Shown: one piece after another, positions 42,010 through 51,316 of the stretch
How positions within the stretch are numbered: position 1 is the first letter of the stretch
How the letters are laid out: each line of letters starts with the position of its first letter
NCBI GenBank assembly: GCA_036278715.1
Contig: DASUKN010000001.1
Coordinates: 1-64,000, forward strand
Direction: 5' to 3'
Length of the DNA: 64,000 bases
DNA from: Udaeobacter sp025935755
Lineage (GTDB): Bacteria; Verrucomicrobiota; Verrucomicrobiia; Chthoniobacterales; UBA10450
Notes under the pieces: model-generated
Databases searched by the model: none
What the model saw: only the letters and a program-made list of their open reading frames with translations
What the model was told of the DNA's origin: nothing
Position numbers and translations under genes: made by a program

Positions 42010-42044
42010 ACGGGCGTAATCTTCAACTTGAGCGCCAGGGTTAA

Positions 42045-44228
42045 GTGTTACGCAATAGGATTTATTACGGGCTAAAGCCGTTCGTTCCGCAATCGCTTCG
42101 AACGGCGGTCCGAAGAAGAGTGGCTGTGCGTGTCCGAAGGCGCATCGGGCACGTATGGCCTATCGTTCCCGGGTCCGAGCGGCCGCCGCAGAATTGGCAA
42201 GGTTGGCCGCAGGGCAAGAAGTTTGCCTTTGTGCTGACGCACGATGTCGAGAACAGCGCGGGACTGGCGAACTGCCGTTTACTCGCGCAATTGGAAAGCG
42301 AGTTTGGATTTCGTTCTTCATTCAATTTCGTTCCTGAGGGAGAATATCAGGTTCCCGCTGACCTAAGAAATGAGCTTACCGCCGCCGGATTCGAGGTTGG
42401 AATACATGACCTGAAACATGACGGTCACCTCTTTGACTCTCATCGCGGCTTCAAGCAATGCGCTGCGCAAATCAACCGGTATGCTCGTGAATGGAAAGCA
42501 GCCGGATTCAGATCGGGGTTCATGATGTCCAATCTCGATTGGCTACATGAACTGGATGTGGAGTATGATGCCTCAACTTTTGACACGGACCCGTTCGAGC
42601 CGCAGCCGGATGGGAGTCACACGATCTTTCCTTTTTGGGTACCGCGTCTAACGAGTCACGAGATTAATGGTAAAGAGCAGCCCCGCTCGCGGGGTTACGT
42701 AGAGCTGCCATACACACTGCCACAAGACTCCACGCTATTTTTGCTATTGCGTGAAACAACGCCGGAGCTCTGGATGCGAAAGCTTGATTGGATTGCGCAA
42801 CACGGTGGGATGGTTCTTCTCGATTCGCATCCCGATTATATGTCCTTTGGCGACCGGCCGCAGACATCGACGCAGTATCCAGTCTCGTTGTACAGGGAAT
42901 TCCTGACCTATGTGAAGACCAGGTATGCAGGCCAGTACTGGCACGTGTTACCCAGGCAAATAGCACACCATGTGCGAACTACATCTGACAGGGTCGAGAA
43001 TGCAAAAGCGCCGCCGCTGTTTGGCAAGCGTGCCGCAGTATTGCTCTTTTCACATTATCCGGCAGACCCTCGCCCCAGGAGAGCGGCGGAGGCGATCGCG
43101 GCGGAGGGTGTTAGTGTGCACGTGATTTGTTTGCGCGACGGCGATAACGACCAGCCACAGCAATGTTACGGCCGGATCAATGTGACTCGAGTCGGTTTAA
43201 AGCGGAAGCGTGGAGGCAAGTTAGGCTACGTCGCGCAGTATGCAGCTTTCATCGTCATATCTTTTCTTCATCTCACTGCCCGATCCATGAGACGGCGGTA
43301 TGACTTCGTCCACGTGCATAACATGCCAGACGCATTGGTTTTCAGCGCAATCGTGCCGAAACTGCTGGGGGCCAAACTAATTCTCGATCTGCACGATCCC
43401 ATGCCCGAGCTGATGCAGACAATTTTCAAACTCCCGGAACATAGCTTCAGCGTTGGTGTGTTAAAACGGCTGGAGAAGTGGAGTAGCCGGTTTGCAGACC
43501 TCGTTATCACAGTGAACCTGGCGTGTAAGAGGATCTATTCTTCGCGAAGTTGTGAAGCTAGCAAAATTCAGGTGGTGATCAATTCGCCAGACGACGAAGT
43601 TTTTCGGATGCGCGATGGTGCTACTTCGGGCGGCAACGGAGCAAACGGTAATGGGTCAAAACCATTTGTTATCCTTTATCACGGCTCACTGGTTCAACGA
43701 AACGGCTTTGATCTGGCGGTAGACTCGTTAGAACAGGTGCTGTCGAGTATTCCATCAGTGCGGCTATCTGTTTGTGGCAGGCGAACCCAGTTTTTCGATC
43801 GAGTAATGGAATCAGCCGCGCGACGGGGCCTTGAACAACGCATCGATTACCTCGGGATTTGCGATCAGCATGAAGTTGTCGATGCCATCAAGCATTGTGA
43901 CTTGGGGATTATTCCAAATCACCGCAACATTTTTACGGAGATCAACACCCCCACCCGGATCTTTGAATACCTCGCGCTCGGCAAACCCGTGATTGCGCCA
44001 AAGACTCGAGGTATTCAGGATTACTTCGCGGACAATGAGTTAATTTTCTTTGAAGTCGGAAGCACAGACGATCTCGCTCGACAGATAGAATTTGCTTATT
44101 CTCACCCGACAGAAGTGGCCGAAACGCTGAAGCGCGGGCAAGCAATTTACGTGTCACAGAACTGGCAGCGACAACGTACCGCCTTTTTGAATGCCGTTGG
44201 CCAACTTCTTCAAACTGGGACGGGATAG
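42045..44228 (+). CDS. Polysaccharide deacetylase fused to a family 4 glycosyltransferase
   Basis: The 727-aa protein has two domains. Residues about 55-312 are a NodB-type deacetylase variant with THDVE at 65-69 and metal-binding histidines in GIHDLKHDGH (His121, His125). Residues about 328-727 are a complete GT-B glycosyltransferase with DLHDPMPEL, FVILYHGSLVQRNGFDLA opening the C-terminal half and PTRIFEYLALGKPVIAP at the donor site. A Gly/Asn-rich spacer (SGGNGANGNGS) lies within the GT part. No signal peptide is visible, so both domains should act in the cytoplasm, perhaps on the lipid-linked unit. The start is GTG 42045. Confidence 0.87.
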   Translation: MLRNRIYYGLKPFVPQSLRTAVRRRVAVRVRRRIGHVWPIVPGSERPPQNWQGWPQGKKFAFVLTHDVENSAGLANCRLLAQLESEFGFRSSFNFVPEGEYQVPADLRNELTAAGFEVGIHDLKHDGHLFDSHRGFKQCAAQINRYAREWKAAGFRSGFMMSNLDWLHELDVEYDASTFDTDPFEPQPDGSHTIFPFWVPRLTSHEINGKEQPRSRGYVELPYTLPQDSTLFLLLRETTPELWMRKLDWIAQHGGMVLLDSHPDYMSFGDRPQTSTQYPVSLYREFLTYVKTRYAGQYWHVLPRQIAHHVRTTSDRVENAKAPPLFGKRAAVLLFSHYPADPRPRRAAEAIAAEGVSVHVICLRDGDNDQPQQCYGRINVTRVGLKRKRGGKLGYVAQYAAFIVISFLHLTARSMRRRYDFVHVHNMPDALVFSAIVPKLLGAKLILDLHDPMPELMQTIFKLPEHSFSVGVLKRLEKWSSRFADLVITVNLACKRIYSSRSCEASKIQVVINSPDDEVFRMRDGATSGGNGANGNGSKPFVILYHGSLVQRNGFDLAVDSLEQVLSSIPSVRLSVCGRRTQFFDRVMESAARRGLEQRIDYLGICDQHEVVDAIKHCDLGIIPNHRNIFTEINTPTRIFEYLALGKPVIAPKTRGIQDYFADNELIFFEVGSTDDLARQIEFAYSHPTEVAETLKRGQAIYVSQNWQRQRTAFLNAVGQLLQTGTG

Positions 44229-44265
44229 CGACTCCCTTGGGCGGCGGTTGCCGTTTTAATCGACA

Positions 44266-45900
44266 ATGATTGGTGTAGTTGCCGAGGAGCTCGAACTACC
44301 TGCCGTTACGGAGTTTTTCGAACTGTTCAAGTCACCCTGGGAACGTTATCAGCCGGGCAGACATTATGATGTGCTACTCAGCTCAGCCAATCGGGTCCCG
44401 GAGAGCGATGCGGCACTGGTTTTGATTTATGGCTCGAAAGAGAATGCATCCGATCGGCTTCAGCGTATTAGAGCGCGGGCTGCGCAGGGTCCGAAACTGA
44501 TTAGCGTCTGTGGTGAACGCATTCCGATCTATGGAAGGTGCCGTGTGCTGGAAAATCATACCGATGAATTACTCTTTTATCAGACACAGCAGCAGTTATC
44601 CGCTTCTTCGCGAAAAGAAGGGGATCAGCAAACGCTGGTTCGCATCGGTTGCGATTTGTTTCACGAAGTTCGTTACCTGCTTACTATTGGTCAGCCGCTT
44701 GAATTCGCAGGCACGCCAACCCTTGAACTTCACATCGCGATGCTCCGTCGTCTTATCATTAGGGCGCGGTTGCCCTTTGTTGAAATCCTTCCGGTACCGA
44801 CGGGGTATCCGTTTATTGTTTGTCTGACACATGACGTCGACCACCCTCGCGTCCGTTATCACGTATTTGATCATACGATGTTCGGGTTCCTGTATCGCGC
44901 GGTGTTTGGTTCAACCATACAGTTGTGTCGCGGAAGAAGGTCGCTCAGGCAAGTCGCTGTCAATTGGAAGGCAGCTATATCGCTTCCGTTTGTCTTCGCA
45001 GGGCTGGCAAACGACTTTTGGGATCAGGTCAATGAATATCTCGCCCTTGAGAAGGATCTCGCTTCAACGTTTTTTGTTATTCCTGTTCGAGGCGAGGCTG
45101 GTGTGGATCCTCAAGGCCATTCCCAAGCGAAGCGGGCCGCCAGCTATGATCTGATTGACGTCGCTGATGATTTCCACAAGCTGCAATCAGCTAACCGTGA
45201 AGTAGGCGTCCATGGGATAGATGCGTGGTGCGATATCGAAAAAGGCCGGGTCGAACGGGAGCGCGTTGAGAAAATAACAGGTCCGCGGCAACTGGGAACA
45301 CGAATGCACTGGCTGTATTTCGGTGTGCAAACCCCGGCCGTGCTGGAAGAAGCAGGGTTCGACTACGATTCCACTCTTGGCTACAACGAAACGATAGGCT
45401 ATCGCGCCGGTACGACTCAGGTGTTTAAACCATTGAACGCACGCCGGCTGCTGGAGCTTCCATTGCACATCATGGATACCGCTTTGTTTTACCCAGCATA
45501 CATGAATTTATCTGACGACCAGGCGAGTGCTGCCATGCAACCGCTGATCCAAAACGCAAACAGGTTCGGGGGCGTGCTGACGACTAATTGGCACGACCGC
45601 AGCCTTGGACCAGAACGACTGTGGAGGAAGCCGTATCAGCAGTTGCTTGATGAGCTACAACATAATAAGCCGTGGTTTGCTACGGCGAGTGACGTTGTCT
45701 CCTGGTTTCGAAAGCGCAGGCGCGCTAGCATCAACGAGGTTACCAACAAAGGGAGTCTGTTGCGTGCAGAATTGTCCGTTAGTGAAAATGGCGGCAACTT
45801 GCCAGGCCTGATTGCCAGAGTACACACGCCAACGCGAGGAGACAGGCCGTTTGTTGACGTGAGCGTCACTTCCAGAACGAACATCGAGGTGCCGATCTAA
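44266..45900 (+). CDS. Polysaccharide deacetylase-family protein with N-terminal extension
   Basis: The 544-aa protein has an N-terminal domain of about 170 residues (typical of a subset of EPS-locus deacetylases). The deacetylase core follows, with THDVDHP at 188-194, STFFVIP near 267-273 and EVGVHGIDAW near 310-319 carrying the conserved histidine. A small beta domain of about 60 residues ends the protein. No signal peptide is seen. It probably removes acetyl groups from an N-acetylated sugar, or serves as a carbohydrate-binding relative. The start is ATG 44266. Confidence 0.82.
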   Translation: MIGVVAEELELPAVTEFFELFKSPWERYQPGRHYDVLLSSANRVPESDAALVLIYGSKENASDRLQRIRARAAQGPKLISVCGERIPIYGRCRVLENHTDELLFYQTQQQLSASSRKEGDQQTLVRIGCDLFHEVRYLLTIGQPLEFAGTPTLELHIAMLRRLIIRARLPFVEILPVPTGYPFIVCLTHDVDHPRVRYHVFDHTMFGFLYRAVFGSTIQLCRGRRSLRQVAVNWKAAISLPFVFAGLANDFWDQVNEYLALEKDLASTFFVIPVRGEAGVDPQGHSQAKRAASYDLIDVADDFHKLQSANREVGVHGIDAWCDIEKGRVERERVEKITGPRQLGTRMHWLYFGVQTPAVLEEAGFDYDSTLGYNETIGYRAGTTQVFKPLNARRLLELPLHIMDTALFYPAYMNLSDDQASAAMQPLIQNANRFGGVLTTNWHDRSLGPERLWRKPYQQLLDELQHNKPWFATASDVVSWFRKRRRASINEVTNKGSLLRAELSVSENGGNLPGLIARVHTPTRGDRPFVDVSVTSRTNIEVPI

Positions 45901-45956
45901 TCCCCGGTTCGGTCTCTGGCATCTCTCCGCATTTTACTCACCGAGATTAGCATTAG

Positions 45957-47012
45957 ATGAGCGTTTGTAATCAAAACAAGCCTGTAGTTCTCGCGCAACT
46001 GGGTTGTGGCTATTGGGGGCCGAATCTTCTGCGCAACTTCTCGGCCTTACCGAATTGCACAGTCAAGTACGTCGCGGATTTTAGTGCTGCTCGTCGCGCC
46101 TTCGTAGAAACGAATTTTCCGTTAAGTCGCACAATCAGTCACTACGATAGAGTTCTTGAGGATCCGAGCGTCGATGGCGTAGTGATCGCCACACCGGCTG
46201 CGACCCACTTTTCTCTGGCTAAACAGGCGCTCGATGCCGGGAAGCATGTTTTCGTAGAAAAGCCGTTAGCCAGGACGGTTGCTGAAGTAGACGAGCTAGG
46301 GCGGAGAGCAGCTCGCCACAATCTGGTTGTCATGGCTGGTCATACCTTCATCTACAACTCAGCCGTTCGTTACATAAAAAAGCTGATCGATTCGGGAGAG
46401 ATCGGTGAACTTCGTTACCTGTATAGCCAGCGATTGAACCTCGGGCGAATCCGTTCGGACATAGACGCTCTTTGGAATTTTGCGCCGCATGACATCAGCA
46501 TCATTCAATATTGGCTTCGGGATGTGGCGCCACTTGCGATCGGACGCCAGGGAATGGCTTACATGCAGGAAGGCATTGATGACGTCGTCTTCCTCACACT
46601 CGAGTATCCAGGCAAGGTCATCGCAAACATTCATGTGAGCTGGCTTGACCCGCAGAAAGTGCGGAAAATGATCATCGTGGGCTCACGCAAGATGGTGGCG
46701 TACGATGACATTTCGGAAAACAAGATCGTCATCTACGATAAGGGAATTGATCGTCGGGCGATTCTGGGTGAGCACATGGATTTTGATAATCCGCGCGGCC
46801 CCGAGTTCAATTACCGCGCCGGCGACGTTGTGATGCCGGGGGTAAAGATGGCCGAGCCGCTGCGTGTGGAGGCGCAACACTTCGTCGATTGTATCCGTAA
46901 CGGCTGTGAGCCGCTTACCGGCATCACGCACGCGCGAAACGTGGTGTCGGTTCTCGAACGCGCGGGATCCCTCGATAGCAAGGTCATCCACCCACTGGCC
47001 ATAGCTGTATGA
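45957..47012 (+). CDS. Gfo/Idh/MocA dehydrogenase (WlbA/WbpB-like), intact triad
   Basis: The 351-aa protein has GCGYWG at 16-21 and EKP at 101-103 and matches WlbA-type UDP-GlcNAc-uronate 3-dehydrogenases in layout. The next two genes overlap successively (ATGA junctions at 47009 and 47509) and encode the acetyltransferase and aminotransferase, so the three are a translationally coupled operon for a 2,3-diacetamido sugar. The 6-dehydrogenase that would make the uronic acid is not in the window. Confidence 0.9.
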   Translation: MSVCNQNKPVVLAQLGCGYWGPNLLRNFSALPNCTVKYVADFSAARRAFVETNFPLSRTISHYDRVLEDPSVDGVVIATPAATHFSLAKQALDAGKHVFVEKPLARTVAEVDELGRRAARHNLVVMAGHTFIYNSAVRYIKKLIDSGEIGELRYLYSQRLNLGRIRSDIDALWNFAPHDISIIQYWLRDVAPLAIGRQGMAYMQEGIDDVVFLTLEYPGKVIANIHVSWLDPQKVRKMIIVGSRKMVAYDDISENKIVIYDKGIDRRAILGEHMDFDNPRGPEFNYRAGDVVMPGVKMAEPLRVEAQHFVDCIRNGCEPLTGITHARNVVSVLERAGSLDSKVIHPLAIAV

Positions 47013-47512
47013 ATAAAGTCGAGCTCCGGACTGTTGGTCTGGTAGATGTCAAGTTTGGGAACAACGTGATCGTTGTCGAGCCGGCCAACCTGTATGGCTG
47101 CGAGATCGGAGACCACACCTTTGTGGGCCCTTTTGTTGAGATCCAACGGGGAGCAAAGGTCGGTAAACGATGCCGCATTCAATCGCATGCTTTTATCTGT
47201 GATCTGGTCACCATAGGTGATGACTGCTTCATCTCTCACGGTGCCATGTTCATTAATGATCTTTTTGGCAACGGCGGCCCCGCGGGCGATCCACGACTTT
47301 GGCGGAGAACGACAATCGGTAACCACGTTAGCGTGGGAACAAACACAACCATTTTGCCTGTTGAGATCTGTGATCATGCGGTTATCGGCGCAGGTGCGGT
47401 AGTTACCAAGGATGTTACCGAGCCCGGCATTTATGCCGGTAACCCTGCTCGTCTGCTGAGGCGTTTGCCTGACAAATCCACAACCAGGTTGTCCCGACCT
47501 TTACTTATATGA
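47009..47512 (+). CDS. Left-handed beta-helix N-acetyltransferase (WlbB/WbpD-like), intact triad
   Basis: The 167-aa protein consists of hexapeptide repeats (IGDHTFVGPFVEIQRGAKVG, then ICDHAVIGAGAVVTKDV) ending AGNPARLLRRL. The conserved histidine in SHAFICD matches the general base region of WlbB/WbpD. It would acetylate the 3-amino group made by the aminotransferase encoded next. ATG 47009 overlaps the previous stop, and its own stop overlaps the next start. Confidence 0.9.
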   Translation: MNKVELRTVGLVDVKFGNNVIVVEPANLYGCEIGDHTFVGPFVEIQRGAKVGKRCRIQSHAFICDLVTIGDDCFISHGAMFINDLFGNGGPAGDPRLWRRTTIGNHVSVGTNTTILPVEICDHAVIGAGAVVTKDVTEPGIYAGNPARLLRRLPDKSTTRLSRPLLI

Positions 47513-48657
47513 AAATTCCGTTCGTCGATTTACATGCGCAATATCTCTCGATCAAGGAGGAGATCGATGAGGCGATTGCAGAGGTAATCGCCCAGTCAGC
47601 TTACATCCGCGGTCCGCAAGTGGAAGCATTCGAGCGGGCATGGGCGCAAACACTCGGTGCCAAACATTGTGTCTCTTGTGCGAACGGCACCGACGCAATT
47701 TACATCACCTTGCGCGCACTCGGCCTGAAGGCTGGCGACGAAGTAATTACACCGGCTCACACGTGGATCTCCACATCAGAAACCGTCACTCAGGCCGGCG
47801 GCACTGTTGTATTTTGCGATACCGACGAAGCTACGTTCACCATAGATCCCGCTGACATCGAAAGAAAAATTACTTCCGCGACTGTTGGCATTATCCCCGT
47901 CCATCTGTACGGACAGGCGGCTGATATGGATGCAATCATGGCGATTGCAAGAAAGCATAAACTCTGGGTGATCGAGGACTGCGCTCAGGCGCATCTGGCC
48001 ACCTATAAAGGCCAACTAGTCGGGACATTTGGAAACGCAGCAACCTTCTCGTTTTATCCCGGCAAAAATCTGGGGGCTTACGGCGATGCCGGGGGTATCG
48101 TGACTAACGACGATCAGCTTGCAGACTGGATGGCTACATTCGCGCGTCACGGTGGAAAGAACAATCACGTTCTCGAGGGCATCAACAGCCGTATGGACGG
48201 ATTGCAAGCAGCCGTTTTGAACGCCAAGTTACCGCACTTAAGTGCGTGGACTGCAGGGCGTCGCCGTGTTGCTGAGCGTTACGATGAACTCTTGCAGGAC
48301 GTAGAGGATGTTACCACGCCCAAGGTAGCGCATGACCGTAAGCACGTTTACCACCTGTATGTCATTCGCACCGACGGCAGGGAGAGCTTAAAAAGCCGTC
48401 TGGCGGCAGCCGATATTTCGACAGCAGTCCATTACCCGAAAGCTCTGCCGTTTTGTCCGGCGTATGATTACCTGGGACACACGTCACGTGATTTCCCAGC
48501 AGCTTATCGGAACCAAAATCGCATTCTGTCCCTTCCTATGTACGCGGAAATGAGCGACGAAGCGATTGAGGAAGTTGTGTTTCAGATCAGGACCGCCTTG
48601 TTGTTGGAGAGTACAACACACGGCAGTGAGATATCGGAGAACACCCTCGTAACATAA
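47509..48657 (+). CDS. DegT/DnrJ/EryC1 sugar aminotransferase, intact
   Basis: The 382-aa PLP enzyme has FVDLHAQY at the start, ANGTDAIY at 58-65, EDCAQAH at 156-162 and the PLP-binding Lys186 in FYPGKNLGAYGDAGG. The C-terminal half contains VYHLYVIR and ALPFCPAY, as in WlbC/WbpE. It would aminate the 3-keto sugar nucleotide using glutamate. It is the intact counterpart of the broken gene at 4141-4703 and ends the triad operon. Confidence 0.92.
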   Translation: MKIPFVDLHAQYLSIKEEIDEAIAEVIAQSAYIRGPQVEAFERAWAQTLGAKHCVSCANGTDAIYITLRALGLKAGDEVITPAHTWISTSETVTQAGGTVVFCDTDEATFTIDPADIERKITSATVGIIPVHLYGQAADMDAIMAIARKHKLWVIEDCAQAHLATYKGQLVGTFGNAATFSFYPGKNLGAYGDAGGIVTNDDQLADWMATFARHGGKNNHVLEGINSRMDGLQAAVLNAKLPHLSAWTAGRRRVAERYDELLQDVEDVTTPKVAHDRKHVYHLYVIRTDGRESLKSRLAAADISTAVHYPKALPFCPAYDYLGHTSRDFPAAYRNQNRILSLPMYAEMSDEAIEEVVFQIRTALLLESTTHGSEISENTLVT

Positions 48658-48665
48658 ACAATGAC

Positions 48666-49532
48666 ATGCAACAAATGATAAACGCTATAGTAAACACACC
48701 TTTGGCATCGGATACGTTTTTCCGGGAGTACACGTCATCAAACGCAATCCTCAAATACGCGCGGGCAAGTGCCGGCTTTGGAATCAGTTATCTCCTCGAC
48801 CATGACTATAAGTCGGTTTATCTCGAGGCACTAAACCGGTTGCCTCAGCAAATCAGGCAAAACGGGATTCGCATACTGGAATTTGGTTGCGGTTGCGGGA
48901 TGAACCTTTTGCACCTGGTATCTGTATTAGGCCGTCACGGGATTCGGGTAGAACATGCAATCGGCACTGACTTTTCTCCCGTTTTGATCGACGCAGCGAA
49001 ACGTGAAGCCGCACGGTACTTGGCAGATGAAGACCGCCGCAAAGTTCAATTCTGTGTTGCAAGGAACGAGACGCTGATTGACGAGCTCACCGCGACAACT
49101 GGAGTCCCGGAAGCCGATCTTGTGAACTCGTTCCAATTCGTTATCGGCGTAAACACGATCCGCTATTGTCATCGAGCGAATACAGAAGCGGAGTGTGCGC
49201 GGGATATATGGCGTCTTCTGATGCCAGGAGGAGTTTGTGTGGTGATCGACATGAACGATCGGTTCCCGGCATTCCGCAGCGCCTTGAAAGATAAACTCCG
49301 CGGAAACAAGCGACCTCAGCGGGAATGCTACTTGCCATCCTTGGAGGAATACACCGCGCCGTTTACACGGGCCGGTTTTCAAGTGTTGCGTACAGGGCGA
49401 TTTTGTTGGATTCCACATTCTGCCGGCCGGTTTCTTACCGGAATATGCCGGACATTCTCCCCCGTATTGACCAATCTCGGTCGGTCGAGGGCAATGCGGT
49501 CGTTAGTGATCGCACAAAAACCGTCAGTTTAG
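48666..49532 (+). CDS. Class I SAM-dependent methyltransferase
   Basis: The 288-aa protein has ILEFGCGCGMNLLHL at about 69-83, AIGTDFSP (acidic end of strand 2), SFQFVIGVNTIRYCHR and LMPGGVCVVIDMNDRFP, a complete SAM-binding Rossmann fold of Methyltransf_11/12 type. Target unknown; a sugar or lipid-linked glycan is likely. It lies eight bases after the aminotransferase. Confidence 0.85.
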   Translation: MQQMINAIVNTPLASDTFFREYTSSNAILKYARASAGFGISYLLDHDYKSVYLEALNRLPQQIRQNGIRILEFGCGCGMNLLHLVSVLGRHGIRVEHAIGTDFSPVLIDAAKREAARYLADEDRRKVQFCVARNETLIDELTATTGVPEADLVNSFQFVIGVNTIRYCHRANTEAECARDIWRLLMPGGVCVVIDMNDRFPAFRSALKDKLRGNKRPQRECYLPSLEEYTAPFTRAGFQVLRTGRFCWIPHSAGRFLTGICRTFSPVLTNLGRSRAMRSLVIAQKPSV

Positions 49533-49570
49533 AATTCTTGACCGCGTGAGCGGAGTCTCACGCCTCATCA

Positions 49571-51316
49571 ATGCGTCAAAAGGCAGTACTGCTGACCGGC
49601 GATCGCCTGTGTGGCATCGAATCGCGAGCGGCACGTCTGCTGGAGTTCTTCGGGGTGCGGCATGATACGCAAAGCGCAATAGACTTCACTCTGCCGAAGA
49701 ACCCCGGACCCGAGCGACAATACAGAATCATAGGCACAGCTCAAAGCTTCGAGTCTGTAGCCAATCGATTGCAAACATGCGACGGTTTATACGACCAGCT
49801 TCATTCGATCTTTTTGTTTTCGAACGGAGACCCTGTCGGCCTTTCAAAGGTCGTGAGCCAGCTGGCCGGAAATGACATTTCCGTTCGCAGAGGAGCGAAG
49901 GCCGACCTTGAATGGACCATCGCAGATGATCCCAATGCATTGCACGGCGTGATGCGGGGATTAAGCGTGCACCCCACGCCTGCTGCCGTAAGTGACGCCG
50001 ATCTTTTTGAAGCCAGCGAAAAATTTGCGGCTTCTCTTATCGCCAGTGAGGAGAAAGCTGCATTCATAAGGCTGAGGTGGCGAGGAGTACCCGTTTTCGT
50101 TTCCTCAGTTCCATTGGTGAACATCGACGCTGATCTCACAACTCAAAACTTCGACGTCCGCGACCATCTGTTCGACGCCGTGCCGTTTGTTTGTTACCTC
50201 AAATGGGCCTTTGGTGACTCTGCCTGGCATGCTCCCGAAGCAGGCGCATGTGTCGTTGTGGATGACCCTTTGCTAAAACCGAGGTATGGCTTCGTTCGTT
50301 ACCGTGAATTGCTTGCTTTGATGAAGCAGGTGCGATTCGCCACCACAATCGCATTCATCCCGTGGAACTGGCGTCGCAGCGATCCGGACGTGGTGCAACT
50401 ATTTAAAGAGAACGTCAAGAACTACTCGGTTTGCGTGCACGGATGCGATCATACAGCTCAGGAATTCGCCAGTTCAGACCGGCAGTGGCTTCGGTCACGC
50501 GCGTCCGCGGCCTGTGAGCGGATGTCTGGTCACCAAACGCTCACAGGTTTAGAGCACGATCGGGTCATGGTCTTTCCGCAGGGCGCGTTTTCTGCGGAAG
50601 CGATTGGCGAACTGAAAAGCGCTGGATTCGACGCAATTGTTAACACTGAGGTTCATAGCAATGGCGGTGGCCCACGGCGACTGACGATAGCCGACGTCTG
50701 GGACGTTGCTGTAATGAGCTACGACGATTTCGCTGTCTACACGCGGCGTTACCCAAGTCAGGGCGTGGAGAATTTCGCATTCGATCTTTTGCTTGGTAAA
50801 CCGGGTATCATTGTCATTCATCATGACTTCTGCAAAGACCGATGCTCGCGACTAGTCCAGTTCATCCATCAATTGAACTCACTGCGAACTCCTCTGACGT
50901 GGCGTTGCCTCGGTGATGTTGTCAAACGAAGCTATCGCCAGAAGAAACTAACGCCAGATTCGATTGAGATTGAGATCTATTCCAATCAGGCGGTTATAGA
51001 GAATACCTCAAATAACACACAGAGGTATGTTGTGCGTCGGCGCGAACGGCAGCCTGACACCATAGACTGCGTTCGTGCCGGTTCCGAGGAAGCTGCGTGG
51101 CATCCGAACGGTGGTTACATTCAATTCGAAGTGACGTTGCAACCGGGTGAAACCATTCTCCTGGCGGTGCGCTTCAAAGCGGCAGGGCCGGCTGAACATC
51201 TGAAGCCCGACATCATGTCTTCCGCTCGAACGACATTGCGTCGCTATCTCAGTGAAGCCCGCGATAATTACCTGACGCCGGCAAGAGCCCGAATCGCTAC
51301 GTCCTGCTATGTCTGA
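49571..51316 (+). CDS. Divergent polysaccharide deacetylase-like protein
   Basis: The 581-aa protein has an N-terminal region of about 215 residues of unknown fold. A NodB-like core follows, with CVVVDDPLLKPRYGF at 227-241 (aspartates of the first motif), TTIAFIPWNW at 258-267 and VCVHGCDHTAQEF at 287-299 carrying two metal-ligand histidines. FPQGAFS near 340 and IIVIHHDFC near 415 match later deacetylase motifs. A C-terminal beta-rich domain of about 110 residues follows (QFEVTLQPGETILLAVRF). No signal peptide. The set of metal ligands suggests an active enzyme. Confidence 0.75.
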   Translation: MRQKAVLLTGDRLCGIESRAARLLEFFGVRHDTQSAIDFTLPKNPGPERQYRIIGTAQSFESVANRLQTCDGLYDQLHSIFLFSNGDPVGLSKVVSQLAGNDISVRRGAKADLEWTIADDPNALHGVMRGLSVHPTPAAVSDADLFEASEKFAASLIASEEKAAFIRLRWRGVPVFVSSVPLVNIDADLTTQNFDVRDHLFDAVPFVCYLKWAFGDSAWHAPEAGACVVVDDPLLKPRYGFVRYRELLALMKQVRFATTIAFIPWNWRRSDPDVVQLFKENVKNYSVCVHGCDHTAQEFASSDRQWLRSRASAACERMSGHQTLTGLEHDRVMVFPQGAFSAEAIGELKSAGFDAIVNTEVHSNGGGPRRLTIADVWDVAVMSYDDFAVYTRRYPSQGVENFAFDLLLGKPGIIVIHHDFCKDRCSRLVQFIHQLNSLRTPLTWRCLGDVVKRSYRQKKLTPDSIEIEIYSNQAVIENTSNNTQRYVVRRRERQPDTIDCVRAGSEEAAWHPNGGYIQFEVTLQPGETILLAVRFKAAGPAEHLKPDIMSSARTTLRRYLSEARDNYLTPARARIATSCYV

